Under the pieces are notes generated by a model. That model saw only the letters and a list, made by a program, of their open reading frames with translations. It did not search any database and had not been told where the DNA came from. This document shows positions 1 through 10,660 of a DNA stretch of 64,000 bases, one piece after another; the stretch's first letter is position 1; every line of letters starts with the position of its first letter. Where the stretch lies: NCBI RefSeq assembly GCF_947179165.1, contig NC_077240.1:48420501-48484500 (forward strand). Reading direction: 5' to 3'. The position numbers were made by a program, and so were the translations under genes. Origin of the DNA: Solanum dulcamara (taxonomy: Eukaryota; Streptophyta; Magnoliopsida; Solanales; Solanaceae).

Positions 1-111
1 AAAACAATGCTCATACAATACAATATAGCTGGCCCCTTTTGGGACTCAATGAGTCATATCTGTAGGACCATCATAGGGCTCAACACCATCATCACCTTAT
101 CACATCACATC

Positions 112-136
112 ATATATATATATATATATATATATA
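112..136. repeat. AT dinucleotide microsatellite
   Basis: An uninterrupted run of alternating A and T, 25 bases long, inside LTR A0. Confidence 0.95.
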
Positions 137-166
137 CGTACCTAACCCTCTAGTGAGAGACTCAGT

Positions 167-304
167 GAGTTGTTCATGTCATTGCATTATCATGTTCTCG
201 TATAGCGTACCCGGCCCTTTAGTGAAGGACTTGGTGAGTTGTTCATGTCATTGCATTATCATGTCCTCATATAGCGTACCTGGCCCTTTAGTGAGGGACT
301 TGGT
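167..304. repeat. 69-bp imperfect tandem repeat, two units
   Basis: Units at 167-235 and 236-304 both start GAGTTGTTCATGTCATTGCA and contain the GGCCCTTTAGTG motif. They correspond to the degenerate CCCATAAAGGGCC-type motif array of copy A2 (61414-61705), read on the opposite strand. Confidence 0.85.
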
Positions 305-753
305 GGATAATGTAGTAAACTGCGCACGATTATGTACCCAGCCCGAGACTTGGTGATAGGAGGGGTTACAGTATACACGAGTAGAATAGTGAGTAACCAT
401 ATACAATTTAAAACATTGTCCAAGACTCAATAAAGTAATAAAAATGAATTGTCATTTGAAAATTAGGACGATAGTCATATCAGTCATCCCTCAAATAGCA
501 CTATTGGTTATATCAAAAAAGCCTTAAAAACCATAGGCGTGAATCCAGAAGATACAAAATAACTTATAAAAGTCAAGGACATTAATTATCGGAGAATCTC
601 TAAGAACATGAATCATGAATCACCCTCGAGACTTATGAATGGAATTACCCCCAAAGCTCATATTAATTCTTACTTAATTCTAAGACATGCCAAAAGAAAG
701 AAGGGACAACTTTACATAATCTCTACTTTCCCTCTTGTAGTCACCATATACAT

Positions 754-833
754 ATATGCCGAGGAACGTACGGCCCGATCCTTATATTGTAACATATGCC
801 GAGGAACGTACGGCCCAATCCTTAGATAGTAAC
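754..833. repeat. 40-bp tandem repeat, two units
   Basis: Two units at 754-793 and 794-833 share ATATGCCGAGGAACGTACGG and differ at a few later bases. They lie inside LTR A0. Confidence 0.85.
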
Positions 834-940
834 ATATACCATACCTGGCCCATCAAGGGACTTGATACCATAAACATCTCATCATAACATTATAACTTAT
901 GTCAAGGACATATCAAGGGAAAAGAAGGGTAACTTTACAT

Positions 941-1072
941 ACTTATGCCAAAAACATGCCAAGAGAAAGAAGGTAGCTTCACATACTTATGCCAAAAACA
1001 TGCCAAGAGAAAGAAGGTAGCTTCACATACTTATGCCAAAAACATGCCAAGAGAAAGAAGGTAGCTTCACAT
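941..1072. repeat. 44-bp tandem repeat, three identical units
   Basis: Three contiguous identical 44-bp units (941-984, 985-1028, 1029-1072), each starting ACTTATGCCAAAAACATGCC. LTR A2 has a single equivalent around 60541-60590 on the other strand, so this is a local expansion in A0. Confidence 0.95.
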
Positions 1073-1808
1073 ACCTCTTATGGATTACCCTTAACCACGT
1101 TCGCTTCATCTTCTTTTGAACCTATTTAACATGAAAGCAATATTAAGGTTAATAACCTTTCACTTTCCAATTTCCAACTCTACAACCAAGTATCCATAGG
1201 AATCATTTCCTTATCCATTTCCCTTGACTAGTTTATTACTAGTTCCGAAGTTGAGGGAAATCGGGCAGCATCTTCCCTGTAACTTGCCCTATCCCAGTTC
1301 TAATCTTGGCATCCATATTACAGACAACAACCAGCAGCTATATATACAAGTAAATCACTTCAACATTACACAATACAAACTCCAACCAACTCGCTCAAAA
1401 CTACAATACCAAAACAGAGTTTTTAATCTTTGTTTCGTAAAACCTTTAACCATAAGAAATGGAGGGTCGTGTGGCTGCAACCAAAAGAACACACACCCTT
1501 TTTATAACACTTTACATACCTTCAACACACAACCAACCCATATGCAACCGCAACACCCCAATCACAACACACTACTCGACTTTGATTTAACTCTAACGAC
1601 TTCAATTTAGTTTGTTTCTAACGTCAAGCATCCTTATACAATTTTTCTACTTACAACCTCATTTAAGACATGTATTATACTTCATAAAAATATCATAAAC
1701 TTTGATCTAAAAGGGAAAGCCTTACCTTGCCCGAAACTCGCCAAAACTCGCTTCAGAAGCTCTTTTAGCGCGGCTGGAACTTTGTGGCTGTTTGTTATCC
1801 TTTTGGTG

Positions 1809-1902
1809 CTGATACAAACTATAAATTTATATTAATAACACCTTCATACCTTATTTATATACCCTATATAATTAATTCACATAAATAAATTGGAGAGCTT
1901 AC
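1809..1902 (-). other. Candidate 94-nt intron in LTR A0 leader
   Basis: On the minus strand the GT of a GTAAGC donor starts at 1902 and the AG of a TATCAG acceptor ends at 1809, giving 94 nt. Copies A1 and A2 have the same donor and acceptor context and also measure 94 nt. It lies downstream of the AT run taken as the TATA box (2028-2038). Splicing is inferred from the sites only. Confidence 0.4.
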
Positions 1903-2574
1903 CTTTTTGGCTTCAAATCCGCGGCTCCCTCTCTCAAGCTTAAGGTTTCTCTTCTCTTTTTTTTTCCTAGAATTTTCTTGATAAGGATGAACTAAAGGAT
2001 AAAGATGAAGCTAATGAGTCATTAAACATATATATATAGTCCACCTTAGGGGGTGAAATGTATCAAGCCCTTATTGGGCCAACACATCAAGCCTCTACTC
2101 ATGGGCTGCCATGTGGTAGGTGGGGTCCACCTCCCTTGCTTTAGCTGCTGCCATGTGGCACTGCCAGCTGCTGCCATGTCGCACTCTCTCTTTCTGCCAT
2201 GTGTCACTTTCTTTTCCTCCTCATGGATTTTTAATCTCGTCTTACTTCACGAACCTATGTAATCCTTATTACGTAAGCTTGGTATAAACTCAAGTAGCTT
2301 AAGAATGTAAGATTTTCAAGTTGGTAGCTTACGTAAGTAAGTCGAGTCCTACGACTCATTACTTGGCCTCCAATTTCTTCCGGATTCTTATAACCCTATT
2401 TCCAATATTATCTATCATGGGGTATAACATCTCCTTTCCTTAGAGTTACTTGATAGTGTTATAGATTATCCGGCTCCCGTGGTGACTTCTAAGAAGCCGA
2501 AGAACCTTTCAAGAAACTTAAAAAGCTTAAGAAGATTAAGAATCTTCCAAGGTACAAAAGTACAGGGTATAACA

Positions 2575-2869
2575 TCACTCCTTCGAAAGAATTCCCAATT
2601 GTGCAAGTTCTTGATTCTAATGGGATTGAGAATGCTAAGGATATAAATGTGTATCTGAGAAACAAGGTAATTCTTAAGCTAAGGCTTATATGGATTCTCA
2701 AGGAATGGCTATTGTTCCATTGAATGGAACTCCTAATTATAATCAGATAATAGCCAAGGTTGATAGTATGGCCAGAAACAAAATGATGGAATAATTAGTG
2801 TTGGAAAATAATATCCAAAGAGTAAACACTAGTTTGGTAAGTTAGAAGGATCATCCAAATGCATTGTAA
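2575..2869. other. Unassigned stretch between LTR A0 and the LINE remnant
   Basis: About 295 bp without a recognisable motif. Bases just right of 2574 read, on the minus strand, as a purine-containing run before the LTR start, so a little may be family A internal sequence. The rest may be the upstream end of the LINE ORF1 remnant. Confidence 0.4.
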
Positions 2870-3880
2870 ATGCACAAGGAGACCAGTATGCAGAAAACAT
2901 CCCATTTGGATAAAGTTAAGTCCTGTAATTCTCCTAACCATAATGTACATACTTTTGCAGTTCCTAATAATTATGCAGATCAATTACAATCTAATGCAAT
3001 CAATCAAATGTCTAGTGAACTAAACCCTTCCATGCAGCATGTTGACACTGATAAAGAGAACTTATCTGGTTCCAATAACCAAAATCCCATACCCATTGAC
3101 CCTGATAATTCCCTCATCCATAATGAAAAAGCTAATGGTGAGAAAAAGTCCAACAGTGAGCCTAGAATCTTCTAAAAACAAAATATCTCCTACCCTTCAG
3201 GAGCTCACCAAACTTACATTTAACTTTGAAAAAAACACTCTTTCTTCTCACCAAAATAATTAGCCTATCACTGAAAAGACACCTAAAGTCTTGAACTAAC
3301 CTATTCAAATCATCAATCCCAAAAATACCCTAACTCTTGAAACCTGGCCCTTACATAGTGGTACAGACTTTTGCCACAAAATTGAAGGCCAATCAAGCCA
3401 GGAATAAAAGCCCTATTGATATCTCCCCTCCTACTTTTACTACCAGATAGGGCTTGCCTGCAGTGATTTTTAAAAGAGAGGATCTTTTGGTGAAGTTAGC
3501 CTCTAGTTGTAGAAACACTCTGGTGGGGAAGTTCACCAAGGCTATGCTCAAAACTGAGCTCATAAGGAAAAGCTTTATCCTCCAAACTCAGCTTACTAGA
3601 GGGGTCAAAATGGCTTATTTCAATTCTAGGCATATTTATATAGAATCGGATAATAAAGAGGATCATCTCACAGTGTAGAAAAAACAAAAGATGTATATTG
3701 AAGGTCGAATTATGAGAATTCTGGTTTGGATCCCTACTTTCTCTCTTAAAGAAGAGACTCCCATAGTTCCCATTTGAATTCTGTTTCCAGAATTTCCTTG
3801 GCACTGCTATAACAAGGAGTTCTTATCTGAACTTCTATCTCCAATTGGTAAAACTTTGTACTTGGATGTTGCAAGTACTT
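2870..3880 (+). pseudogene. Degenerate LINE ORF1 protein (DUF4283 type)
   Basis: Broken plus-strand frames give a low-complexity Asn/Ser/Pro-rich N-terminal part (2870-3175), then a recognisable DUF4283 core at 3436-3880. Visible core motifs include GLPAVIFKREDLLVKLA, LVGKFT, RKSFILQTQLTRGVK and PWHCYNKEFL. DUF4283 proteins are the nucleic-acid-binding ORF1 proteins of plant L1-type LINEs, usually followed by a CCHC knuckle and then an ORF2 endonuclease/RT. Neither is present. The core is interrupted by stops near 3677 and 3776 and a frame break before GLPAV. At about 3880 the reading changes abruptly into Ty3/gypsy polyprotein, so the LINE is truncated. Family assignment is from recognition of the protein style. 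Confidence 0.75.
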
Positions 3881-3881
3881 A

Positions 3882-4046
3882 ATCACCTATAGGTCGGTTT
3901 GTTTCTTACCTTTATATAAAAAGGATTATTTCCAAAGGTTGCATTTATCATCCAGTTAGGGTTAGGGATACTAGTTTCGAAACCCCAACTCTTCATTCCA
4001 TGCCTATTATGAATGAATTCCCAGAAGTATTCTTTAAGATATTATG
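3882..4046 (+). pseudogene. Ty3/gypsy pol fragment, PR-RT linker (element D, left part)
   Basis: Translates as the linker between protease and RT, with [20 protein letters not shown] and MNEFPEVF, closely matching the equivalent piece of C3 near 28300-28500 ([28 protein letters not shown]). It stops at 4046 where the C1 LTR begins. The continuation, starting with a PGVP-like segment and IDFGLDLF, is found at 15581 on the far side of C1. The bases flanking C1 are TTATG on the left and TTCTG on the right, an imperfect target duplication. This is therefore one gypsy pol gene split by C1. Confidence 0.8.
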
Positions 4047-4422
4047 TGGCACGACCCAACCTAGGCCTAGTCGTAATACAAAGATTGAAATACCAAAGTG
4101 ATCCTATAAATCATCTTGACATATCATTAATCATAATAAGGTAAAGTAAACATACTAAGATAGAACATGAATCAACTCAATATAATAGTTAAGGAAAGTA
4201 AATTCAATCCCAATGTGCAAAATGGACTACATCTCTTTGAATGTCTAAACATGCCTCTATTCTAATCGGGGCTTAGCATAAGCTCCTAGCTCACCCAAAT
4301 CATAAGAGAAAGTCAAAGTAGAAATAGGAAATAAAAGGTCATTGTCCTCGATGAATGAGGATGCATGAACTTTGGAGAACTAAGCAACTCTAGCCACGAA
4401 TAGGATGGTCATTTTCTGCTCC

Positions 4423-4480
4423 TACATTATGATATAATGTAGGCAAAATATATGTTAGTACATAAAAGGTACTAAGTATG
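4423..4480 (-). promoter_or_regulatory. Conserved LTR module (candidate R region)
   Basis: Contains the order CTACATTATG, AATGTAGGCAAAATAT, TTAGTACAT, GGTACTAAGTATG. The same order recurs in family B LTRs (5905-5966, 41582-41642, 50218-50277), C2 (19230-19287), C3 (30637-30694) and block G (35791-35846). Conservation between LTRs that otherwise differ suggests a functional R or 3'-end-processing segment. The function is inferred. Confidence 0.5.
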
Positions 4481-5517
4481 TGAGATATACATGAACTAAT
4501 AAAGGAACGTGAGCAATATGACATAAGATGCATGACCAACATAATTAACAAGAAATAACTTAAAAGCATTTAGAATATCATGAAAGCTTATGGTCAATGC
4601 ATCATAAAATTTCAGTGTAAATCTCATATCTTCCTATTCAACTTGTGTGTGATAAGACCTTTAACCGACATTGTATGACCATGCGATCTATAAAATAGAA
4701 TCCGATGTAACTCCCACATTGAAAAGAGGGAGGCTACTTGCCAAGGTAGACTACGTGAGAAACAACTTTTAAACTCAAGAGCTATATGTGGATCCACTAG
4801 CTAGTCCATAAAGGCAACCTACGTGGGATACATAGTTTGGAACTTTAGGTTTCTACAAGGATTTCCTTGGATAACTAGCTACGTTACCCAATAGTACCAT
4901 ACCTAGAGGTCCTCTCGATGCTTAGTCAATATTCCAACGAAATTCATTAAAACATGATCATAAACATTATTGGAAGAGATAGTAACTACCTATCAATCGA
5001 TCTTTATAATACATAATAAGAGTAACTCATTAACATTGGTGATTCATAAGATTCCATAAACTTTATTGAGAATTGTCCTTATCACCATCTTAAACATGAT
5101 TTGTGTGAGAATGCTACTTATCACATCATAATAACTTTTTTGGATAATAAATAACCATCATCATAACTTTCATCATTACTTCATTAATCTTAACTTCATT
5201 CGTAAAAGCTTTCTTTTTAAAATTATTGAATTCCTAATCAACTCATGAAAAATCCTCTTTGAACTTCATAATCATAATTGAAAGTAAGTTTATGCATGGG
5301 CATTCATAATTTAACTTCAAATTGTTCAATTCATATAGAAATATGCTTATAATAATCATAGATAACATCTAAAAATAAAATTGAAACAACCTAATGCAAT
5401 TCATCAGAATTAGGGTTAAATAACAATTGAAATTGAAGAAAACTTTGCGAAAACCTTGGGACCCCATGGGTTAAAGTAACCCATGGATCAATCCCTACAT
5501 ACCTTGGTGAAATCTAC

Positions 5518-7558
5518 TCTCACGACCTGACCTAAAGCCTAGTCGTAACACAGTGATTGAAACCCCTAAGGGATCCAACCAAGCCTCTTGTACATATCAT
5601 AAGTATTCATAAGAAAAGCAAAAGCGGAAATATCATAAGAGAGTCTAAACCATAAATAATAAATGAAGAATGTCATATGACAACATAGACTCGAAACATT
5701 TATCCAACTAGATGCCTCTACTCACGAATATGGGTGGGGGCTAAGACATGTCCCTAGCTCACCCTTAATATGAAATATAGCAAAAGTATTTGAAAATAAT
5801 AAGTAACTCGATAACTAGTCCCCAATAAATGAGGACTCACCACAACTGCTGAATAAGAAAGCTTAACTAGCCACGTAGATGAGTGTGATCTTCAACCTCA
5901 ACCCCTACATTATGAGACAATGCAGGCAAAAAGTATGCATTAGTACATTTGAATGTACTAAGTATGAGGGCGTGACATAAAATGTAAATCATTGAATACA
6001 ATTGCCAAGTAAAACACATGATAAGATGAGATAAGTACAGTCATGAGAAAATCATATTGACCAACACATTTAAAAAGAATAATTTAAAATCATAGCATAC
6101 TTAAGAGATCATATATATGTGGGATAGGAACCATTACCAACAATAAGACCATGCGAGCTATACCATGGAATCCCAATGTTACCCTTACATCGGAGGAAAG
6201 GAGGAGACTACTTGCCAAGGTAGACTCCTACATACCTAAGTGGATACACTAAGCAGTTATGTGAACTAGGTACTCACCCCTAGTTCTTAGACTCGGGTAC
6301 TCAACTCCAATCATTGATATTTCGAGTACTCACCTCTTAGAGATTTGGGTATTCACCTCTAATTCCTTTGTACCTATGGTAGCACGTAGTTATGCGATAC
6401 GAGACTTTATATAAGGACCCCATATTTTGAGTTCCTACCTCAAGTCCATATTCGGTGTTAAGTCAAATCCCATGGAATACATACATAGCATAGAAATCAT
6501 AATGACATATATCATATTCATGATCATAGGTTTGAAAATCATAGAATTGGTCATTTTCATAGCATAAGTGCATTGCGGGCATTGTCCTTCCACATTACAA
6601 ATCATACATACATAGACATAATTCATACTTGGAAATTCATGATCATAGCTTATACTTGAAATTAGGGTAAGACATGAATGCATAATCAATTGATTTGAAA
6701 ACCATGAAATTTACCTAAAAACAAGCATGATCATAAACTTTCTTTAAGCCCATACATAATTCATATAGAGAATATCATTAAAAAGTATAATTGGAAATAC
6801 TTATAATTTTCATCATAAACCCTAGAAATCAAAATAGAAAAATTCATGGAAAAACTCTTCAATTTAATGCAGTAATCATCAATTTATATAGAAATAGACT
6901 CATGATCATAATTTGAATCATAATTCATGCAATAGGAGTAGAGATAATAAGACCCACAAAATACCATACTTTAATTTGATAGAACCTTGACAAATTTATT
7001 GGGCTTCATGGATGAAAGAATCTATGAATCAATACCCACATGCCTTAAGTGAGAACACCAATTTATTTAGAAGAACTTGAGAGTTTTGATGGAGAGCTTG
7101 AGTAAATTTACTTGAAGTCTTCAATTGAGGCCTTGAGAGTCCTTTGTAGAGAGAAAAATATTTGAGTCGGTGAATTGTAGAAGAATGAATAGAATTAGAG
7201 ATTTAGGTTAATTTATAGAGTTGAATTAGGTGCTAAAAATGTCTAGGTTCATTATCTAACAATTTAAAAAAAGTCTAAAACACCCTTACTAAAAATTCAA
7301 CTCGGCCAGAAAACCCTTGCCAGGTTCGCGACACAGACTTGTTACGGACTTTTCTGTGTTGTGCAATTTCTTAATAAATCTATCTTTTGATCTACGGGTC
7401 CTAAAAATCCACCAAAACTATGTTCCTGCAGGTTTTGACCCCCTGATCGATATTCCAAATTCAGATTTTCCTAATAGATTAAGGATAATGCATTACTTGA
7501 GCGGACTATTCCCAAGGCATTCTTAAGGCACTTATGAGCATTTTTGTGGGATGTTACA
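5518..7558 (-). mobile_element. Solo LTR, family B, nested in the C1 3' LTR
   Basis: A 2041-bp minus-strand LTR starting TGTAACATCCCACAAAAATG at 7558 and ending GGTCGTGAGA at 5518. It matches the LTRs of element B1 (40073-42040, 48701-50679) in order and motifs. Perfect 5-bp duplications TCTAC flank it at 5513-5517 and 7559-7563. There is no internal region, so it is a solo LTR, normally the result of recombination between the two LTRs of a full element. It is the youngest layer of this nest. Confidence 0.92.
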
Positions 7559-8334
7559 TCTACTCAAAATTGAACAAGAACCTTGATGAACTTTGAAACC
7601 TTAGCTTGAAATTTTAAGGTGAGCTTCAGAGGATTTGTGATCTTACCATAAGAGAATTTTGAAGAATGATTTAGAATAGAAGGAATATCAAAGGGTTGGG
7701 TAGTTATAGGATTGAATTTGTCCATAATAGTTTGTAGATTCATTGAATCAAACTTGGGAAAATACACAATTACCCTTCATTAAAACTCGGATTCAGATCT
7801 ACAAGTCTACTTTTATGACTCGTCCTCAAGTCTTAGGACTTGAAGACTTTAGTCGTCATGCAGGTGCTGAGTTTCAAGGATTTTTGGAACTTCTGACGTT
7901 GGGTCTACAGTCGTGATTGCAACCCATCATCATGGTTAGAGTCGTCAACTGGACTCGTCTTATAGGTATGAGAAGACCCTAATTTAAGGGTGTCTAATCT
8001 TTTCTTATGAGTCATGTCTACGGCTCGTAAACTTCCCTATGAATCGTCAAAGTCATTCATCCTGCAAATCTGGAAAATCTACAAATATATTGGTCTCTGA
8101 AGTTTTTGTACGAGCCATCCTTAGGACTAGTCATCAAGAAAATAGCTCATCCTGTTGAGTCGTAGGAGTTTTCCTTAGGATGGTCCTGCGCAGAACCCAA
8201 TATGGCACTCTACGACTCATCCCTATGAGTCGTAGAAGTAACTACGAATCGTCTAGGGAGTCATAGAATCAAAGATAATTACGCTTCGATAATTGTTTCT
8301 TTTGTTCCTACTTTTTGACTTCTGAGGTCTTACA

Positions 8335-8350
8335 ATATCTTCCCCTTGGG
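8335..8350 (-). promoter_or_regulatory. Polypurine tract of C1
   Basis: The minus strand reads CCCAAGGGGAAGATATT directly upstream of the 3' LTR start at 8334. This is the purine-rich plus-strand DNA primer site expected next to a gypsy 3' LTR. C3 (25260) and B1 (48685-48700) have the same kind of tract. Confidence 0.8.
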
Positions 8351-8582
8351 AACATTAGTCCTCGAATGAGATTAACTTAACATAGGAAAGACACGAAAAT
8401 AGGACTAGCAACCTATCATGAATATAATGACACCTTGAAATGTATAGAACATGAAAATTTCAAATATAACATAAAACATGACTTAAAAATCAACATTCAT
8501 GAACATTCATGCATATGAATGACATAGGAGGAACTGAATATGTTTAGAGTCAATTTGATTTGAATAAGAACAACTTACTATA

Positions 8583-9054
8583 TTAGGCTTGAGTAGAGGG
8601 AAAGAAGTGCGGGTATCATTTCAGCATATCTACCTACGCTTCCCAAGTAGCACTCTCTACTTGTTTATTTCTCCACAACACCTTAACAGATATGACCTCT
8701 TTGTTTCTTAGTTTCTTCACTTGACGGTCTAAGATTTCCACTGGAACCTCCTCATAAGTCAAATACTTTTCAACACTCACATCTAGAAAGGGCACAACGG
8801 AATTCGGATCACCAATAAACTTTCTCAACATAGAAATATGAAATACTGGGTGAACCACAGCTAACTCAAACGGCAAGTCCAACTCATATGCTACCTTTCC
8901 AACACGTCTCAAGATTTTATAAGGTCCAACATATCTAGGACTAAATTTGCCTTTTTTACCAAAACACATTATACACTTGATGGGTAAAACCTTCAAATAG
9001 ACCCAATCATCCACATCAAATTTAAGCTCTTTTTTTAACATCCGAATAGGAGTT
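8583..9054 (-). pseudogene. C1 integrase C-terminus and chromodomain
   Basis: The open stretch 9041-8634 reads VDDWVYLKVLPIKC, then the GPY/F-type motif SPRYVGPYKILRRVGKVAYE, VVHPVFHISMLRKF, and a chromodomain-like tail with VEILDRQVKKLRNKEV, VKVLWRN and ATWEA. A TAG after ATWEA interrupts the last residues; the frame then continues with YPHFFPSTQA to a TAA at 8583. In chromoviruses this tail is thought to steer integration toward particular chromatin. The position, last before the polypurine tract, is the family norm. Confidence 0.85.
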
Positions 9055-9870
9055 TTGACAACTTTGAGCCATCTTCAACATCTATCTTATGAGTCTCATA
9101 GTTTCCATAGCATCTATTACCAAATTTGGACAAATCGAGTCCATTTAACCTATTTTAAACCATCCCACCAGGGACTTACATCTTCTCCCATACAACTCTT
9201 CAAAAGGAGCCATTTCGATACTAGTGTGATAACTATTGTCATGGGAAAACTCAATCAATTGTAGATGTCCATACCAACTTCCTTTAAAATCAATCACATA
9301 CTCCCTCAACATATCCTCTAAGGTTTGGATCATTCTTTCGTCTTGACCATCGATTTGAGGATGGAAAGTGGTACTTAACTTAACCTTTGTACCAAGACCT
9401 TTTTGAAATGACTTCCAAAAGTGTGAAGTGAATTGAGTACCTCGATCTGATATAATGGAAAAGGAAACACAATGTATTATTACCAACTAATGAACATACA
9501 ACTTGGCATAGTCTACCCGGTAGAAAATGGGCTGACTTAGTCATTCTATCTACAACAACCCAAATAGAATCATATTGCTTCATAGTATGAGGCAAACCTA
9601 TGAAAAAGTCCATATTCACATCTTTCCACTTCTAAGTAGGAATTTCAATGTATTGAGCTAAACCTATAGGTTTCTAAATCTCAACTTTAACCTGTTAGCA
9701 ATTCATACATTTAGCCATGAATTCCTCTATGTCCTTGCTTATGCCATTCCACCAATACACTTCTCTTAAATTACGATACATCTTTGTGGATCCTGGGTGA
9801 ATTGAGTATCGAGAACTATGGATCTTATTCATTATCAACTATCTTAACATATCAACATTTGGTACCCACA
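9055..9870 (-). pseudogene. C1 integrase catalytic core, frameshifted
   Basis: Fragments in two frames cover the DDE core. WVVVDRMTKSAHFLP holds the first Asp. IISDRGTQF holds the second (codon about 9445-9447). GQDERMIQTLEDML holds the Glu (codon 9337-9339) 36 residues later, the D,D(35)E spacing. All three acidic residues are kept, but frame breaks near 9480-9520 and between 9145 and 9055 destroy the protein. The zinc-binding N-terminus lies toward 9700-9870 and is heavily decayed. Integrase joins retrotransposon cDNA to host DNA. Confidence 0.82.
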
Positions 9871-9959
9871 ATTGACCTTGATAGCGAAGCACACCATTTC
9901 TCCTTGGGAGAAAGCCTCAATGGAGTTTTCGGCAACCGACTTCTTTAATTCAACTAACA

Positions 9960-10660
9960 CCAAATCACTATCTTACTTAGTCTTGAAATCCGCTACAAGA
10001 GACAATTTTGAACTATTTTTGATAAGATACCTCCATTATTGGAATCAACCAAATGCACACCTAAACATGACAATCTATGAACATCCCTAACCAATTATTT
10101 CTTGCCTTCCTCAAAATCTGTATCACTACCCATGGATAAGCTACTTAATGCATCGACAACCACGTTAGCTTTTCCTGGATGGTACAATACACTCATATCA
10201 TAGTTTGTCAATAATTCAAGCCATCGCCTTTGCTGAAGGTTCAAGTCTTTTTACTTAAACACATATTGTAAACTCTTATGGTTGTTAAACACATCCACAT
10301 GGACAACATAAAGATATTCTTCAAATCTTTAAATAAAACACAAATGCCGCTAGCGCCAAGTCATGAGTTAGATAATTTTTTTCATGCACCTTAAGATACC
10401 TAGAAGTATAGGCTATCACGTTACCATGTTGCATCAAAACTCAACAAAGACAACCGTTGAGGCATCACAATACACAATAAAACCATTAGACCCCTCTGGC
10501 AAAGTCAAAATAGGGGCAATGGTAAGACGATCTTTTAACTCTTGGAAATGCTTCTCACAAGGTTCTGACCATTGGAACTTCACTTTCTTTTGACTCAACT
10601 TTGTCAAGGGTGATGAAATCAAAGAAAACCCTTCTACAAACCTTTTCTAGTATCAATCTT
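9960..10660 (-). pseudogene. C1 RNase H domain, degenerate
   Basis: Minus-strand pieces read SSPLTKLSQKKVKFQWSEPC, LTIAPILTLPEGSNGFIVYC with the first catalytic Asp in YCDAS, then in other frames the His-Asn-Tyr-Pro-Thr-like and YHPGKANVVVDALS segments near 10140-10180. It degrades the RNA strand during reverse transcription. Several frame changes and stops; not functional. Confidence 0.75.

Larger units (their letters stand above)
1..2574 (-). mobile_element. Family A long LTR, partial (copy A0)
   Basis: On the minus strand this begins at 2574 with TGTTATACCC, the same start as the family A LTRs at 56136, 58974 and 63424. It then follows the same order of landmarks: a TATA-like AT run, a GTAAG splice-donor-like site, the block reading AGCTACCTTCTTTCTC, and an array of GGGACTC/GGCCC motifs near the window edge. 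About 2.57 kb of an LTR that is 3.39 kb in copy A2 is present; the rest lies left of the window. The region is clearly more diverged than the 56-64 kb copies and has its own small tandem expansions. No protein is encoded in the sense direction. Confidence 0.85.
4047..8334 (-). repeat. 3' LTR of C1, split by a solo LTR
   Basis: Minus-strand LTR from TGTAAGACCTCAGAAG (right end, 8334) to GGTCGTGCCA (left end, 4047). The segments 4047-5517 and 7564-8334 together match the uninterrupted 5' LTR at 13334-15580; the text across the break, GGTGAAATCTAC then TCAAAATTGAA, matches 14790-14812. The U3-like part (7780-8290) is packed with TACGACTCGT/ACGAGTCGTA-type motifs, including an 11-bp-arm hairpin at 8210-8235. 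Confidence 0.9.

Noticed and set aside
941..1072. Three direct repeats that could suggest a CRISPR-like array
   Set aside because: The units are contiguous without spacers, lie in a plant LTR, and have no associated genes.
1224..1610. A 128-residue open frame as a host gene
   Set aside because: It lies antisense within LTR A0, has no domain I recognise, and its equivalents in A1 and A2 are broken. Kept only as a low-interest finding.
2489..2701. Hydrophobic 70-residue minus-strand frame
   Set aside because: It crosses the LTR A0 boundary at 2574 and is not kept in other LTR copies, so it is chance.
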